Shown: piece by piece, positions 1 through 8,743 of the stretch
Position numbering within the stretch: the stretch's first letter is position 1
Layout: every line of letters starts with the position of its first letter
Assembly (NCBI GenBank): GCA_963743035.1
Contig: CAVUOB010000004.1
Coordinates: forward strand, 372,001-436,000
Source of the DNA: PALSA-911 sp963743035
GTDB lineage: Bacteria > Pseudomonadota > Alphaproteobacteria > Acetobacterales > Acetobacteraceae
DNA: 64,000 nucleotides
Reading direction: 5' to 3'
Made by a program: the position numbers and the translations under genes
Notes under the pieces: generated by a model
Database searches by the model: none
What the model was told of the DNA's origin: nothing
The model's input: only the letters and a program-made list of their open reading frames with translations

Positions 1-329
1 ACGCCGTAGCTGGGGGGATCGAGCATCAGGGCCAGATAGCGCTCCTCGCCCCTTGCGGCCTGTTCGACCAGCACGGCCTCCACTTCATGGCCCTTCAGCC
101 GGCTGCCGAGCATGGATCGCGCGGCCTCGGCCACGGCTTGCGCGCTGTCGCAGCGACGGATGCCGCCGGCCCTGCCGCGCCCGCCGATCGGGATCTGCGC
201 CTTGACCATCCACGGGCCGTTGCCCGGCAGATCACCGGCCGCTTCGCCGGCGAGTAGCACACGGCCCGGGGGAACGGGGATGCCGCAGGCGGCAAACAGG
301 GCTTTGCCGTCCGCCTCGATCAGCAGCAT
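1..329 (-). CDS. SucC-like ATP-grasp acyl-CoA ligase beta subunit, partial (3' end off left edge)
   Basis: Only the first 109 or so codons are visible; the gene runs off the left edge. Residues 42-56, VKAQIPIGGRGRAGG, match the ATP-grasp nucleotide-binding signature of succinyl-CoA ligase beta subunits (VKAQIHAGGRGKAGG in SucC), and the N-terminal fold (acidic start, GIPVP turn) also fits. It is not the housekeeping sucC, which lies at 38602-39799. It probably activates or releases an acyl-CoA in ADP-forming fashion (family knowledge; substrate unknown). The ATG is embedded in TGATG with the stop of the acyl-CoA dehydrogenase upstream, so the two are translationally coupled and probably act on the same acyl-CoA. 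A malate-CoA ligase or other SucC paralogue is equally possible. Confidence 0.7.
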   Translation of the reverse strand, partial: MLLIEADGKALFAACGIPVPPGRVLLAGEAAGDLPGNGPWMVKAQIPIGGRGRAGGIRRCDSAQAVAEAARSMLGSRLKGHEVEAVLVEQAARGEERYLALMLDPPSYG

Positions 330-1495
330 CAATACGTGTCCAGGCCGGCGATGCCCTGGTGCGGGTCGAGGTCACCGACGATCTTCTTGCCGATGAGGTC
401 GCGCAGCGTCTCCGTCGCCCCGCCGCCGAGCGAGCCGTAGCGCGCGCCGCGATACAGCCGGGAGACCGCGTATTCGTCGGTGAAGCCGTAGCCGCCATGG
501 AGCTGCACCGCCTCGCTGGTCACCCGCAGCGCCATTTCGTTATTGAACACTTTCGCCGTCGCCGACAGGAACGGATCGGGGAACGGGTTGGCGGTCAGGC
601 AGGCGCGGTACAGCAGGCCGCGCCCGGCCTCGATGTCCTTGAACATGTCGGCGAGCTTCCAGCGCACGCCCTGTTTGTCCGATATGGGCGCGCCAAAGAC
701 CGCGCGTTCCCGGACATAGTTGACCGCTTCGTCGAACGCGCCTTCGGCCAGACCGAGCGAAATGGACGGGTTCAGGCAGCGCTGGGTGTTGAAGGCCGAC
801 AGCAGCTTGCGGAACCCGTCCTCGCGAAGGACGAGATTCTCGATCGGCAGTTCGCAATCGTCGAACTGGATTTCGTGCAGATTTTCCCCGCCCATGGTGT
901 GGTAGGTGCCGGTGACCGCGAAGCCGGGGGTGCCGGCTTCCAGCAGCACGCAGCCGATGCCCTCGCGGCCCGGGCGGCCGTCGATGCGGGTGAAGACGAC
1001 GAACATGCCGGCTTCCGGCGCGCGGCTGATCAGCGTCTTGGTGCCCTTCAGGATGACGCGGTCGCCGACGATGCGCGCATTGGTGCGGAAATTCGCCACA
1101 TCGGTGCCGGCATGCGGCTCGGTCATGCAGATCGCCAGGATGCAGTCGCCGGACACCACGCGGGGCAGGATGCGCTCCTTGATGCTGTCCGGGGCGTAGC
1201 GGGCGATCACGCGGGTCTGCACGCCGGCCTCGCCCAGCACCGCCATTGCGGTCGGGTAGCAGACCTTGGCGATCTCCTCGAGGATCAGCGCGGTGTCGAA
1301 CACCGGCAGGCCGAGGCCGCCGTACTCCTCCGGCACGGTCATGCCGAGCACGCCGAGGGCGGCGAGCTTCTTCATGTTGTCCCAGGGGAAGGTGCCGTCC
1401 ATGTATCGGCCGGCATTGGGCTTGAACTCGTTCTGCGCGAGATCGCGGACCGCAGCGACCATTTCGCGCTGTTCCGTGCCGATCCTAAAATCCAT
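329..1495 (-). CDS. acyl-CoA dehydrogenase
   Basis: A 388-residue FAD-dependent acyl-CoA dehydrogenase, the usual family length, which would introduce an alpha,beta double bond into an acyl-CoA and pass electrons to ETF. The N-terminal helical domain begins MDFRIGTEQREMVAAV. The flavin region has ICMTEPHAGTD, and the C-terminal domain has LHGGYGFTDEY followed by GGGATETLRD, the region carrying the catalytic Glu and the FAD-binding arginine. The reading frame stays open far upstream into the neighbouring gene's antisense, but the ATG at 1495 follows a clear GGGGGAAG ribosome-binding site and gives a canonical N-terminus. The stop overlaps the start of the SucC-like gene (TGATG), so the pair forms a leftward operon. 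Substrate chain length cannot be read from sequence. Confidence 0.88.
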   Translation of the reverse strand: MDFRIGTEQREMVAAVRDLAQNEFKPNAGRYMDGTFPWDNMKKLAALGVLGMTVPEEYGGLGLPVFDTALILEEIAKVCYPTAMAVLGEAGVQTRVIARYAPDSIKERILPRVVSGDCILAICMTEPHAGTDVANFRTNARIVGDRVILKGTKTLISRAPEAGMFVVFTRIDGRPGREGIGCVLLEAGTPGFAVTGTYHTMGGENLHEIQFDDCELPIENLVLREDGFRKLLSAFNTQRCLNPSISLGLAEGAFDEAVNYVRERAVFGAPISDKQGVRWKLADMFKDIEAGRGLLYRACLTANPFPDPFLSATAKVFNNEMALRVTSEAVQLHGGYGFTDEYAVSRLYRGARYGSLGGGATETLRDLIGKKIVGDLDPHQGIAGLDTY

Positions 1496-1560
1496 CCAGG
1501 CTTCCCCCCATTCTTGGCGGGGGGAGATTGCCCCGGTACTGGCAGGGCGTCGAGATAGGC

Positions 1561-3156
1561 CTAGCGGTCCAGCCAGGCGTCCTCGAACCGCCATCCGTTG
1601 TAGGTGCTGTTGACCATGATCGTGATGCCCTTCACCTCCGGCCGCCAGCAAGTGCCGGAGCGGATGAAATAGAGCATCGGCCGCACTGCGTCGGCCTGCA
1701 GCCGGCGGTCGATCTCCCACACCAGGCGCTTGCGCTTCTCCTGGTCGGTTTCCATGGATTGCTGGTTGACCAGCGCGTCCAGCTCCTTGTTGCAATACCC
1801 CATGTAATTGCGCGAGCCGCAGACATAGTTCTCGAAGAATTGCTGGTCCGGCTCGTCCACGCCGTTGCCGACGATGCTGAGCGCGACCTGATAGTCGCGC
1901 CGGATCAGCTTCGGCACCCAGGTGGCGGTCTCGATCACTTCCAGCTCGCCGTCGATCCAGATTTCCTTGAGCTGGTCCATCAGCAGCACGGCGGGGTCGC
2001 GGTAGACGGCGAGGTTACGGGCGGAGACCTTGATCTTCAGGTGCCTGTCCGGGCCATAGCCGAGGCTGCGCATGATCTGGCGCGCGGCTTCGCGGCTTTT
2101 GCCGATGTCGGGATCGAAGCCGGGCAGCGCCTTGAGCATGTCCGGCGGCAGGCCCCAGACGCCGGCCGGCGGCGGCAGCATCGCGCCGCCCATGTCGCCC
2201 TGGCCTTCGCCGAGAATGTTGATGAAGGCCTGCCGATCCAGAGTCATCGCCACCGCGCGGCGCAGCCGGATGTCGTCGAAGGGCGGCACCGGGTTCATCA
2301 GCACGTTGGGCGCGGTATTGGTCGGCGTGATCTCGCAGATCGCTTCCGGCATCTGCGTCTTGACGTCCTTGACAAGGGGCACCGTGACCTCGAACGGAAA
2401 GGTCATGTCGAACTTGCCGGAGACGAAGGCGAGCAGCGCGGTCGAGCGGTTGGGGATGATGGTGTATTCGATGGCATCCAGATAGGGCAGGCCGGGCTTC
2501 CAGTAATGCGGGTTGCGGACCAGTTTCATCGACTGGTTGGCCTTGAACTCGACGAACTTGAACGGACCGGTGCCGATCGGGTTCTGGCGCATCTCCCGCG
2601 CCGAGACGTGGCAGGGATACATGGGCGTGAAGCCGGAGGCGAGCAGGGCGAGAAACGCCGGCTGCTTCTGCCTGAAATGAAAGATCGCCTGGTCGGGGCC
2701 CTCGGTGATGACGTCTTCGAGGTTGGCGTACCAGTTGGCGCGGAAATTGACCTTCAGCGGCTCCTTGGCCTTGCCGGTCAGCAGATCGAAGGTGCATTTG
2801 ACGTCCGCCGAGGTGAACGGCTTGCCGTCATGCCAGGTCACGCCCTGGCGCAGCTTGAAGGTCAGGCTCTTGCCGTCCGCGCTCCAGGCCCATTCGGTGG
2901 CGAGTTCGGGTCTGATGGAGCTCAGCGTGTTCTGCGGTTCGTGCTGATCGTAGATAACCAGGTTGTTGAAGATGCCCATCGCCGGCAGCACGGCGGAGAT
3001 GGTGCCTTCCTCGTGGATCGACAGAGAGGCGGGGCTGTCGCGATGAGAGATCCGCAGCGTGCCGCCTGGTTTCTGCGCCTGGGCCGGCGGGCTGAGCGAG
3101 GCGGCGCCCAGGAACAGGACGCAGGCAGCCGCGAGCGCGTGGATCCGTGGATTCAT
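1561..3156 (-). CDS. ABC transporter substrate-binding protein, family 5 (oligopeptide/dipeptide type)
   Basis: A 531-residue periplasmic binding protein with an N-terminal Sec signal peptide (MNPRIHALAAACVLFLG..PPAQA, cleavage near residue 27). The mature part starts KPGGTLRISHRDSPASLS, typical of the SBP_bac_5 family, and contains WHDGKPFTSADVKCTFD, the classic lobe-I signature. It ends with the family's 'INSTYNGWRFED' type C-terminus (VNSTYNGWRFEDAWLDR). The ribosome-binding site is AGGGAGGA. It is closely related to the protein at 20624-22240, and shares motifs with it such as LGYGPDRHL and IDGELEV. No permease or ATPase gene lies beside it, so it is an orphan binding component. The ligand is unknown (peptide, opine, glycoside or aromatic acid are all possible). 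Confidence 0.88.
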   Translation of the reverse strand: MNPRIHALAAACVLFLGAASLSPPAQAQKPGGTLRISHRDSPASLSIHEEGTISAVLPAMGIFNNLVIYDQHEPQNTLSSIRPELATEWAWSADGKSLTFKLRQGVTWHDGKPFTSADVKCTFDLLTGKAKEPLKVNFRANWYANLEDVITEGPDQAIFHFRQKQPAFLALLASGFTPMYPCHVSAREMRQNPIGTGPFKFVEFKANQSMKLVRNPHYWKPGLPYLDAIEYTIIPNRSTALLAFVSGKFDMTFPFEVTVPLVKDVKTQMPEAICEITPTNTAPNVLMNPVPPFDDIRLRRAVAMTLDRQAFINILGEGQGDMGGAMLPPPAGVWGLPPDMLKALPGFDPDIGKSREAARQIMRSLGYGPDRHLKIKVSARNLAVYRDPAVLLMDQLKEIWIDGELEVIETATWVPKLIRRDYQVALSIVGNGVDEPDQQFFENYVCGSRNYMGYCNKELDALVNQQSMETDQEKRKRLVWEIDRRLQADAVRPMLYFIRSGTCWRPEVKGITIMVNSTYNGWRFEDAWLDR

Positions 3157-3407
3157 CGGCCTGGTTCCTCCCTGCGGTTCCGCAGCCTTTGAATGGCGGC
3201 GGTATTTTGCGGCAGGCTAGCATGGCCGGCGGCGGCGGCGTCATTTCCTTTGGTTCACGAAAGGACCCGGCGGCGATTCCCGGAATCAGGCCCGGTCGGT
3301 CAGGCTCGCCGCCAGGGACAGCCCGCCGGCCGCCACCGCCCCCATGGATTGCATGCGAACGGGTTCGCTCTAGGCTCGCAGCCGGAATGGGTGACGGAAG
3401 GACCCGC

Positions 3408-4511
3408 ATGAGCGAGCAGATGGCCGATTTCGCCCGCCGGCACGTGGCCGGGCGGGCGTTGTGGCGGGCGGAGACGTTTCCGCTGGATTTGTGGCGGGCC
3501 ATGGGCGCGGAAGGGCTGTTTCGCATCGGCCTGCCGGCGGCGCATGGCGGCAGCGAGGGCGGGTATGCGGCGATTTCTGCCGCCGATGCGGCGCTGGTGG
3601 AATTCGGTGGTGCGCCGGGTTTCAGCGGCGCCTGGGCGGTGCACCAGATGGTGGCGCGGTTCATGATCGCGGGCTTCGGCTCGGCGGCGCAGCAGGCGAT
3701 GCTGCTGCCCGGCCTGGCGTCGGGCGAGATCACCATCGGCGTGTCGATCTCCGAACCCGGCGCGGGCGCGCATCCGAAGCATCTGACCAGCACCGCGATG
3801 CGTTCCGGCGACGGCTTCGTGTTGAACGGGGTAAAATCCTATGCCAGCAACGGACCGATCGCGGATTATTTCCTGGTTTTCGCCATTACCGAGCAGACCG
3901 AGACGAAAAAGCGATTCTCGGCGTTCCTGGTCCCCCGGGGCGCCGCGGGGCTGGAGGAAATCCCGGCCCCTCCCCTCGCCTTTCTGCGGCCATCGCAGCA
4001 TTGCGGCCTGCGCATGACGGATTGCGCGGTGCAAGCGGAGGCGATGCTCGGCCAGGAAGGCAGCGCGTTCGAGTCGATGGCGATGCCGTTTCGCGACATC
4101 GAGGATGCGGTCGGCAGCGCCGGCATGGCGGCGGCGCTGGGCCGGCTGGTGCGGCTGCTGGCGCGGGAAACTGGCCCGGAAATGGCGGAAAAGGCCGCGC
4201 CGGAGCTCGGTGGGCTGGCCGCCTCGGTGGCCATCGTGCGGCAGGCGGCGGCGGCGCTGGTGGCGGATCTGGATGCCGGCGCCTGGCGCCCGGGCGCGCC
4301 GCCGGCGAGCCTGACGGGCATTCGTCTGCTCGCGGCGGATATACTGGAGCGTATAAAGTCCTACCGATTAGCCTTTGCCCCTGCGCCGGACGATGCTATC
4401 GACGCTGTGGTCGGGGATGTCTCGACCCTGCTGGCAATCGCCAGGGGACCAAGAACGATGAAACAGAGCAGGCTCGGCATGGCTCTTATGAAGCAAGAAC
4501 AAACCGCATGA
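3408..4511 (+). CDS. acyl-CoA dehydrogenase-family protein
   Basis: A 367-residue protein with the acyl-CoA dehydrogenase N-terminal and middle domains: WRAMGAEGLFRIGLPAAHGG, then GVSISEPGAGAHPKHL in the flavin/substrate region and GFVLNGVKSYASNG. The C-terminal helical domain is recognisable but divergent, and I could not find the usual G-G-x-G-Y-x-x-E active-site segment; catalysis by the standard Glu is therefore uncertain. The ATG at 3408 follows GGAAGGA; the frame is open further upstream, but without a better start. Its stop overlaps the ATG of the MoxR gene (ATGA), so it is co-translated with the MoxR/VWA pair. It may be a chaperone substrate or a regulatory homologue rather than a beta-oxidation enzyme; that is inference from context. 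Confidence 0.72.
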   Translation: MSEQMADFARRHVAGRALWRAETFPLDLWRAMGAEGLFRIGLPAAHGGSEGGYAAISAADAALVEFGGAPGFSGAWAVHQMVARFMIAGFGSAAQQAMLLPGLASGEITIGVSISEPGAGAHPKHLTSTAMRSGDGFVLNGVKSYASNGPIADYFLVFAITEQTETKKRFSAFLVPRGAAGLEEIPAPPLAFLRPSQHCGLRMTDCAVQAEAMLGQEGSAFESMAMPFRDIEDAVGSAGMAAALGRLVRLLARETGPEMAEKAAPELGGLAASVAIVRQAAAALVADLDAGAWRPGAPPASLTGIRLLAADILERIKSYRLAFAPAPDDAIDAVVGDVSTLLAIARGPRTMKQSRLGMALMKQEQTA

Positions 4512-5482
4512 TCGCAAACGTCGACGCTCTGCCCGGAATCCACGCGAAGCTCGGATCGATCGACGCCGTCGAGAACGGCCTTGGCTCGGTCGGCTATATC
4601 GCCAACCGGCAGATCTCCACCGCGGTGTATCTTTCGCACCATCTGCAAAAGCCGATCCTGGTGGAAGGCCCGGCCGGCGTCGGCAAGACCGAGCTGGCCA
4701 AGTCGGTCGCCACCTATCTCGGCATGCCGCTGATCCGCATGCAGTGCTACGAGGGGCTCGATGAGTCCAAGGCATTGTACGAGTGGAAATACGGCAAGCA
4801 GCTGCTGTACACCCAGATCCTCAAGGACAAACTGGGCCAGCTGTTCGGCCTGACCGAGACCATCGAGGCGGCGCTGGAGAAGCTGCACAGCTTCTCCGAC
4901 GTGTTCTTCTCGCATCACTTCCTGGAGCCCCGCCCGCTGCTGCGCGCCTTGCAGCAGGAAAACGGCGCGGTGCTGCTGATCGACGAGATCGACAAATCCG
5001 ACCAGGAGTTCGAGGCGTTCCTGCTGGAAATCCTGTCGGATTATCAGGTCACCATCCCCGAAATCGGCGTGGTGGAGGCGGTCACGCCGCCGATCGTGTT
5101 CCTGACGTCGAACTCCATGCGCGACCTCGGCGATGCGCTGAAGCGGCGCTGCCTGCATCTGCATATCGGCTTCCCCGACGCCAAGCTGGAGGCCCGCATC
5201 ATCGATACGCGGGTGCCGGGGATCGACGAGAAGCTGCGCAAGCAGCTGGTCAGCTTCGTGCAGCAGCTGCGCGCGCTGGAACTGAAGAAGCTGCCCTCGG
5301 TCAGCGAGACCATCGACTGGGCGCGGGTGCTGGTGCTGCTCCACGCCAACATGCTGCAATCGGACATGGTGCGCGAGACGCTGAACGTGCTGCTGAAATT
5401 CGAAAGCGACATCGAGGCGGCGGGCAAGCAGATCGACAGCATGACCCACAAGGCGCGCCAGGAGGCGGGGTTTGCCGACTAG
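4508..5482 (+). CDS. MoxR-family AAA+ ATPase (CoxD-like)
   Basis: A 324-residue AAA+ ATPase of the MoxR class, chaperone-like ATPases that help mature or insert cofactors into enzyme complexes together with a VWA-domain partner. Walker A GPAGVGKT is at residues 54-61, Walker B LLIDEID at about 156-162, sensor 1 FLTSNS, and the arginine-finger region LKRRCLHLHIGFPD follows. The lid domain (LPSVSETIDWARVL) is typical of CoxD/MoxR proteins. The start overlaps the upstream dehydrogenase stop by ATGA, and the 3' end overlaps the next gene by 11 bases, so translation of all three is likely coupled. The same ATPase/VWA pair accompanies CO dehydrogenase (CoxD-CoxE) in other bacteria, but no molybdenum hydroxylase genes are in this window. 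Confidence 0.88.
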   Translation: MIANVDALPGIHAKLGSIDAVENGLGSVGYIANRQISTAVYLSHHLQKPILVEGPAGVGKTELAKSVATYLGMPLIRMQCYEGLDESKALYEWKYGKQLLYTQILKDKLGQLFGLTETIEAALEKLHSFSDVFFSHHFLEPRPLLRALQQENGAVLLIDEIDKSDQEFEAFLLEILSDYQVTIPEIGVVEAVTPPIVFLTSNSMRDLGDALKRRCLHLHIGFPDAKLEARIIDTRVPGIDEKLRKQLVSFVQQLRALELKKLPSVSETIDWARVLVLLHANMLQSDMVRETLNVLLKFESDIEAAGKQIDSMTHKARQEAGFAD

Positions 5483-6959
5483 CCAGATGGCGCTGCATGG
5501 AGTTGCCCCGGTGCAGACCGGGCCGACGATGAGCGAGCCGCTGCGGCGGTTCCTCACCGCGGCGCGGTCCGCCGGGGTGCGCATCTCCTCGGCCGAGAGC
5601 ATCGACGCCATGCGCGCGGTGGAGGTGGTGGGGTTCGCCGACCGCACCCTGCTGCGCGACAGCCTGTCCCTGCTGGTGGCGAAATCCGTCGAGGAGAAAC
5701 AGATCTTCGACGATTGCTTCGAACTTTATTTCCAGCGCAACGACTTTACCAAGCCGAACGAGCCGGGCTGGCGGACGCCGCAGGCCGAGAACGACGACGA
5801 GCATGACGATGACGGCGGCAACCAGGGCGGCGGCGCCACCGGCGGGCCTGGCGGCGCGCAGGGCATGGGCGGCGGCCAGGGCCAGGGGAATGCCGCGGCG
5901 CAGAAGCTGGCGCAGATGCTGCTGGCGGATGACCGCGCCGGGCTGGCGCAGGCGATGGAACAGGCCGCCGAACAGATCGGCCTGAACAAGATCAGCTTCT
6001 TCACCCAGACCAATCTCTATACCCGCCGGATCATGGAGCGGATGGGCATCCGCCCGGTGGAGCGCGAGATCGAGGCGCTGCGGCGCGACAACACCGATAC
6101 CGCCAATCACCGCGCCGATGCGCTGGAAGCCGGGCGTGAGCGGCTGCGCGACCGCGTCCGCGACTTCGTCGAGCGCAACCTGCTGCTGTTCGCCAAGGGC
6201 GAGAACGAAAAGTTCCGCGAGGAACTGTTGAAGTCCTCCAAGCTGACGAACATGGAACGCCGGGACATGGACCGGATGCGCGTGATCGTGCGCGCCATCG
6301 CCAAGAAGCTGGCGGAGAAATACGGCCGCAACCGCAAGAAGAAGAACCGCGGCCAGCTGGATACCCGCAAGACCATCCGGCGCAACATGGCCTGGGAGTC
6401 GATCCCGTTCATCACCGTCTGGAAACAGAAGAAGATCGACAAGCCGAAGGTGATGGTGCTGTGCGACGTGTCCGGCTCGGTCGCGGCGATGGCGCAGTTC
6501 CTGCTGCTGTTCCTGTACACGCTGAACGAGGCGCTATCGAATATCCGCAGCTTCGCCTTTGCCGGCAACCTGATCGAGGTCAGCGAGATCCTGGAAAAGA
6601 AGCCGATCGAGGAAGCGATCACCCAGATCATGATGACGGTCGGGTTCGGCTCGTCCAACTACGGCAATGCGCTGCTGGATTTCGAGGAGGGGTATTTCTC
6701 CGCCGTCGACAGCAAGACCACGGTGATCATCCTCGGCGACGCGCGCGGCAACTACAACGATCCGCGCACCGATATCGTGCAGCGGCTGTCCGAGCGCGCC
6801 AAGCGGCTGATCTGGCTGAACCCGGAATACCGGTCCTCCTGGGGGACCGGGGATTCCGACATGTTCCGCTATGGGCCCTACTGCCACGTGCTGACCGTGT
6901 GCAACACGATCCGGCATCTGGAGAACATCGTGACCGATATGTTGAAGGGGTCTCGGTAG
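5472..6959 (+). CDS. VWA domain protein, CoxE-like partner of MoxR
   Basis: A 495-residue protein. Residues 1-90 hold an N-terminal domain (LRRFLTAARSAGVRISSAES), followed by a low-complexity Gly/Gln/Asp-rich linker (about residues 98-140, with DDEHDDDGGNQGGG). The C-terminal half is a CoxE-type von Willebrand A domain with the MIDAS motif CDVSGSVAAM and FVEVS-like surroundings (AFAGNLIEVSEI), and a later GDARGNYNDPRTD segment. Start choice: a TTG at 5472 lies 6 bases after a perfect AGGAGG, whereas the ATG codons at 5487 and 5529 lack a Shine-Dalgarno at proper spacing. I therefore prefer TTG, which overlaps the MoxR gene. It would bind a metal and act with the MoxR ATPase as a maturation chaperone for an unknown client. 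Confidence 0.82.
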   Translation: MPTSQMALHGVAPVQTGPTMSEPLRRFLTAARSAGVRISSAESIDAMRAVEVVGFADRTLLRDSLSLLVAKSVEEKQIFDDCFELYFQRNDFTKPNEPGWRTPQAENDDEHDDDGGNQGGGATGGPGGAQGMGGGQGQGNAAAQKLAQMLLADDRAGLAQAMEQAAEQIGLNKISFFTQTNLYTRRIMERMGIRPVEREIEALRRDNTDTANHRADALEAGRERLRDRVRDFVERNLLLFAKGENEKFREELLKSSKLTNMERRDMDRMRVIVRAIAKKLAEKYGRNRKKKNRGQLDTRKTIRRNMAWESIPFITVWKQKKIDKPKVMVLCDVSGSVAAMAQFLLLFLYTLNEALSNIRSFAFAGNLIEVSEILEKKPIEEAITQIMMTVGFGSSNYGNALLDFEEGYFSAVDSKTTVIILGDARGNYNDPRTDIVQRLSERAKRLIWLNPEYRSSWGTGDSDMFRYGPYCHVLTVCNTIRHLENIVTDMLKGSR

Positions 6960-6960
6960 C

Positions 6961-7020
6961 CGGATCGGCCCAGTCGGGTTCGGCCCAGTCGGGTTCGGCC
7001 CAGTCCGGATCGGACCGGGC
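6961..7020. repeat. 15-bp tandem repeat, four units, between convergent genes
   Basis: Four head-to-tail 15-base units (6961-6975, 6976-6990, 6991-7005, 7006-7020). Units two and three are identical (GGGTTCGGCCCAGTC); units one and four differ by a few bases. The array begins one base after the stop of the VWA gene and ends 8 bases before the stop of the monooxygenase gene on the other strand, so it fills the convergent intergenic space. It is probably replication slippage. It could also form a weak bidirectional structure, but there is no T-tract. Confidence 0.9.
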
Positions 7021-7028
7021 CGATCGGT

Positions 7029-8672
7029 TCAGGCGGTCAGGCTGAACCCTTCGTAGTTGTTCGCCGCGACATCGGCGCAGATCTCCCGGTAGCGCGCCAT
7101 TCCGCCGGCATAGGGCATGAACACGCGCGGCTTGCCGGGTACGTTGGCGCCGAGATACCAGGAATGCGTCGCCTGCGGCAGCAGCGTGGCATCAGCGGCG
7201 GCGTTGACCTTCTGCACCCATTCGTCCATCGCCTCGGGCCTCGCCTCGATCCGCTCCAGGCCGTGCTCGCGCATATGGGCGATGCAGTCGGCAATCCATT
7301 CGGCATGCTGCTCGATCGCCACCGGCATGTTGCAGAGCACGGACGGGCTGCCGGGCCCGGTGACGGTGAACAGGTTCGGAAAGCCGGCGACCTGCAGGCC
7401 GAGATAGTTGCGCGGACCTGCCTCCCAGGCCTCCGCCAGCGATTTTCCGTCGCGCCCGCGGATATCCATCCGCAGCATCGGGCCGGTCATGGCGTCGAAC
7501 CCGGTGGCGAAGACGATGATATCCAGCTTGTATTCGCCGTCCCGCGTGCGGATGCCTTCCGGCGTGATTTCCTCGATGGGCGCGGCCCGCACGTCCACCA
7601 GGCTCACGTTGTCGCGGTTGAAGGTCTCGAAGTAGTCGGTGTCGATCGGCGGGCGTTTGGCCGCGTAGGGATGGTCGATGTCGGCCAGCTTCGCCGCCGT
7701 CGCGGGATCCTTCACGATCTCGTGGATCTTGCCGCGGATGAACTCCGCCGCCGTGTCGTTCGCCGCCTTGTCCACCAGCAGGTCCTGGAAGGTGGCGCGG
7801 AACTGCAGGCCGCCGGTCTGCCAGGCCGCCTCGTACAGCGCCTGGCGTTCCTCGGGCGAGGTCGCCAGCGCCCGGCGCTCGGAGATCGTGAACGGATGGC
7901 CGTTGGGGGTGGCGCGTGTCGTCTGCCGGATCTCGGCAAAGTTTTCCTTCACGTAGCGCCTGAACTCCGGGCTCAGCGGCGCGTTGCGGGCGGGCACGCT
8001 GTAGTTGGCGGTGCGCTGGAAAACGGTGAGATGGGCGGCCGTTTCGGCGATGACGGGGGCGGCCTGGATGCCGGTGGACCCGGTGCCGACCATGCCGACC
8101 CGCTTGCCGGTGAAATCCACGCCGTCATGCGGCCATTGCCCGGTGTGGTACCAGTTTCCCGCGAAACTCTCGAGGCCGGGAATGTTCGGGACATTGGCCG
8201 TGGACAGGCAGCCGACGGCGGTGATCAGGAATTTCGCCGTGAAGCGCTCGCCCGCCTCGGTCTGCACTTCCCAGCGGTTCGCGGCCTCGTTGTAGTGCGC
8301 CGCGGTGACGCGGGTGTTGAAGCGGATATTGCGCTTCAGGTCGAACCTGTCCGCGACATGATTGAGGTAGCGCATGATCTCCGGCTGCGCCGGATACCGC
8401 TCCGACCATTCCCATTCCTGGGTCAGTTCCTCGGAGAAGGAATAGCAATAGGCATGGCTTTCGGAATCACAGCGCGCGCCGGGGTAGCGGTTCCAGTACC
8501 AGGTGCCGCCGACGCCTTCGCCGGCCTCCAGCACCTGAACCGAGAGACCGAGCCGGTCGCGCAGGCAGATCAGCTGATAGAGGCCGGAGAAGCCAGCCCC
8601 GATGACCAGCGCGTCGAGATCGGTGGCCTGGGTGGAATTTCTGTCGGAGGGCTTGGTCAGGACGCGTGTCAT
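7029..8672 (-). CDS. flavin-containing monooxygenase, Baeyer-Villiger type
   Basis: A 547-residue FAD/NADPH monooxygenase resembling cyclohexanone-type Baeyer-Villiger enzymes, which insert oxygen next to a ketone to give an ester or lactone. The FAD Rossmann motif GAGFSGL is at residues 25-31, with VGGTWYWNRYPGARCD following, a signature of the class. The Baeyer-Villiger fingerprint F-x-G-x-x-x-H-x-x-x-W-P appears as FAGNWYHTGQWPHDG near residue 170, directly before the NADPH motif GTGSTGIQ. The GFDAMTGPM segment near the C-terminal third is also typical. It leads a leftward run with an SDR, an alpha/beta hydrolase and a second SDR, an arrangement that would fit ketone to ester/lactone to hydroxy acid degradation. 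Its true substrate is not visible. Confidence 0.9.
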   Translation of the reverse strand: MTRVLTKPSDRNSTQATDLDALVIGAGFSGLYQLICLRDRLGLSVQVLEAGEGVGGTWYWNRYPGARCDSESHAYCYSFSEELTQEWEWSERYPAQPEIMRYLNHVADRFDLKRNIRFNTRVTAAHYNEAANRWEVQTEAGERFTAKFLITAVGCLSTANVPNIPGLESFAGNWYHTGQWPHDGVDFTGKRVGMVGTGSTGIQAAPVIAETAAHLTVFQRTANYSVPARNAPLSPEFRRYVKENFAEIRQTTRATPNGHPFTISERRALATSPEERQALYEAAWQTGGLQFRATFQDLLVDKAANDTAAEFIRGKIHEIVKDPATAAKLADIDHPYAAKRPPIDTDYFETFNRDNVSLVDVRAAPIEEITPEGIRTRDGEYKLDIIVFATGFDAMTGPMLRMDIRGRDGKSLAEAWEAGPRNYLGLQVAGFPNLFTVTGPGSPSVLCNMPVAIEQHAEWIADCIAHMREHGLERIEARPEAMDEWVQKVNAAADATLLPQATHSWYLGANVPGKPRVFMPYAGGMARYREICADVAANNYEGFSLTA

Positions 8673-8743
8673 CGCTGTGTGATCTCTTGCTGGTCATCGT
8701 TGATTGGGACGGGAGCCAGGGGTGGCCCCTGGCTCCGCCTATA

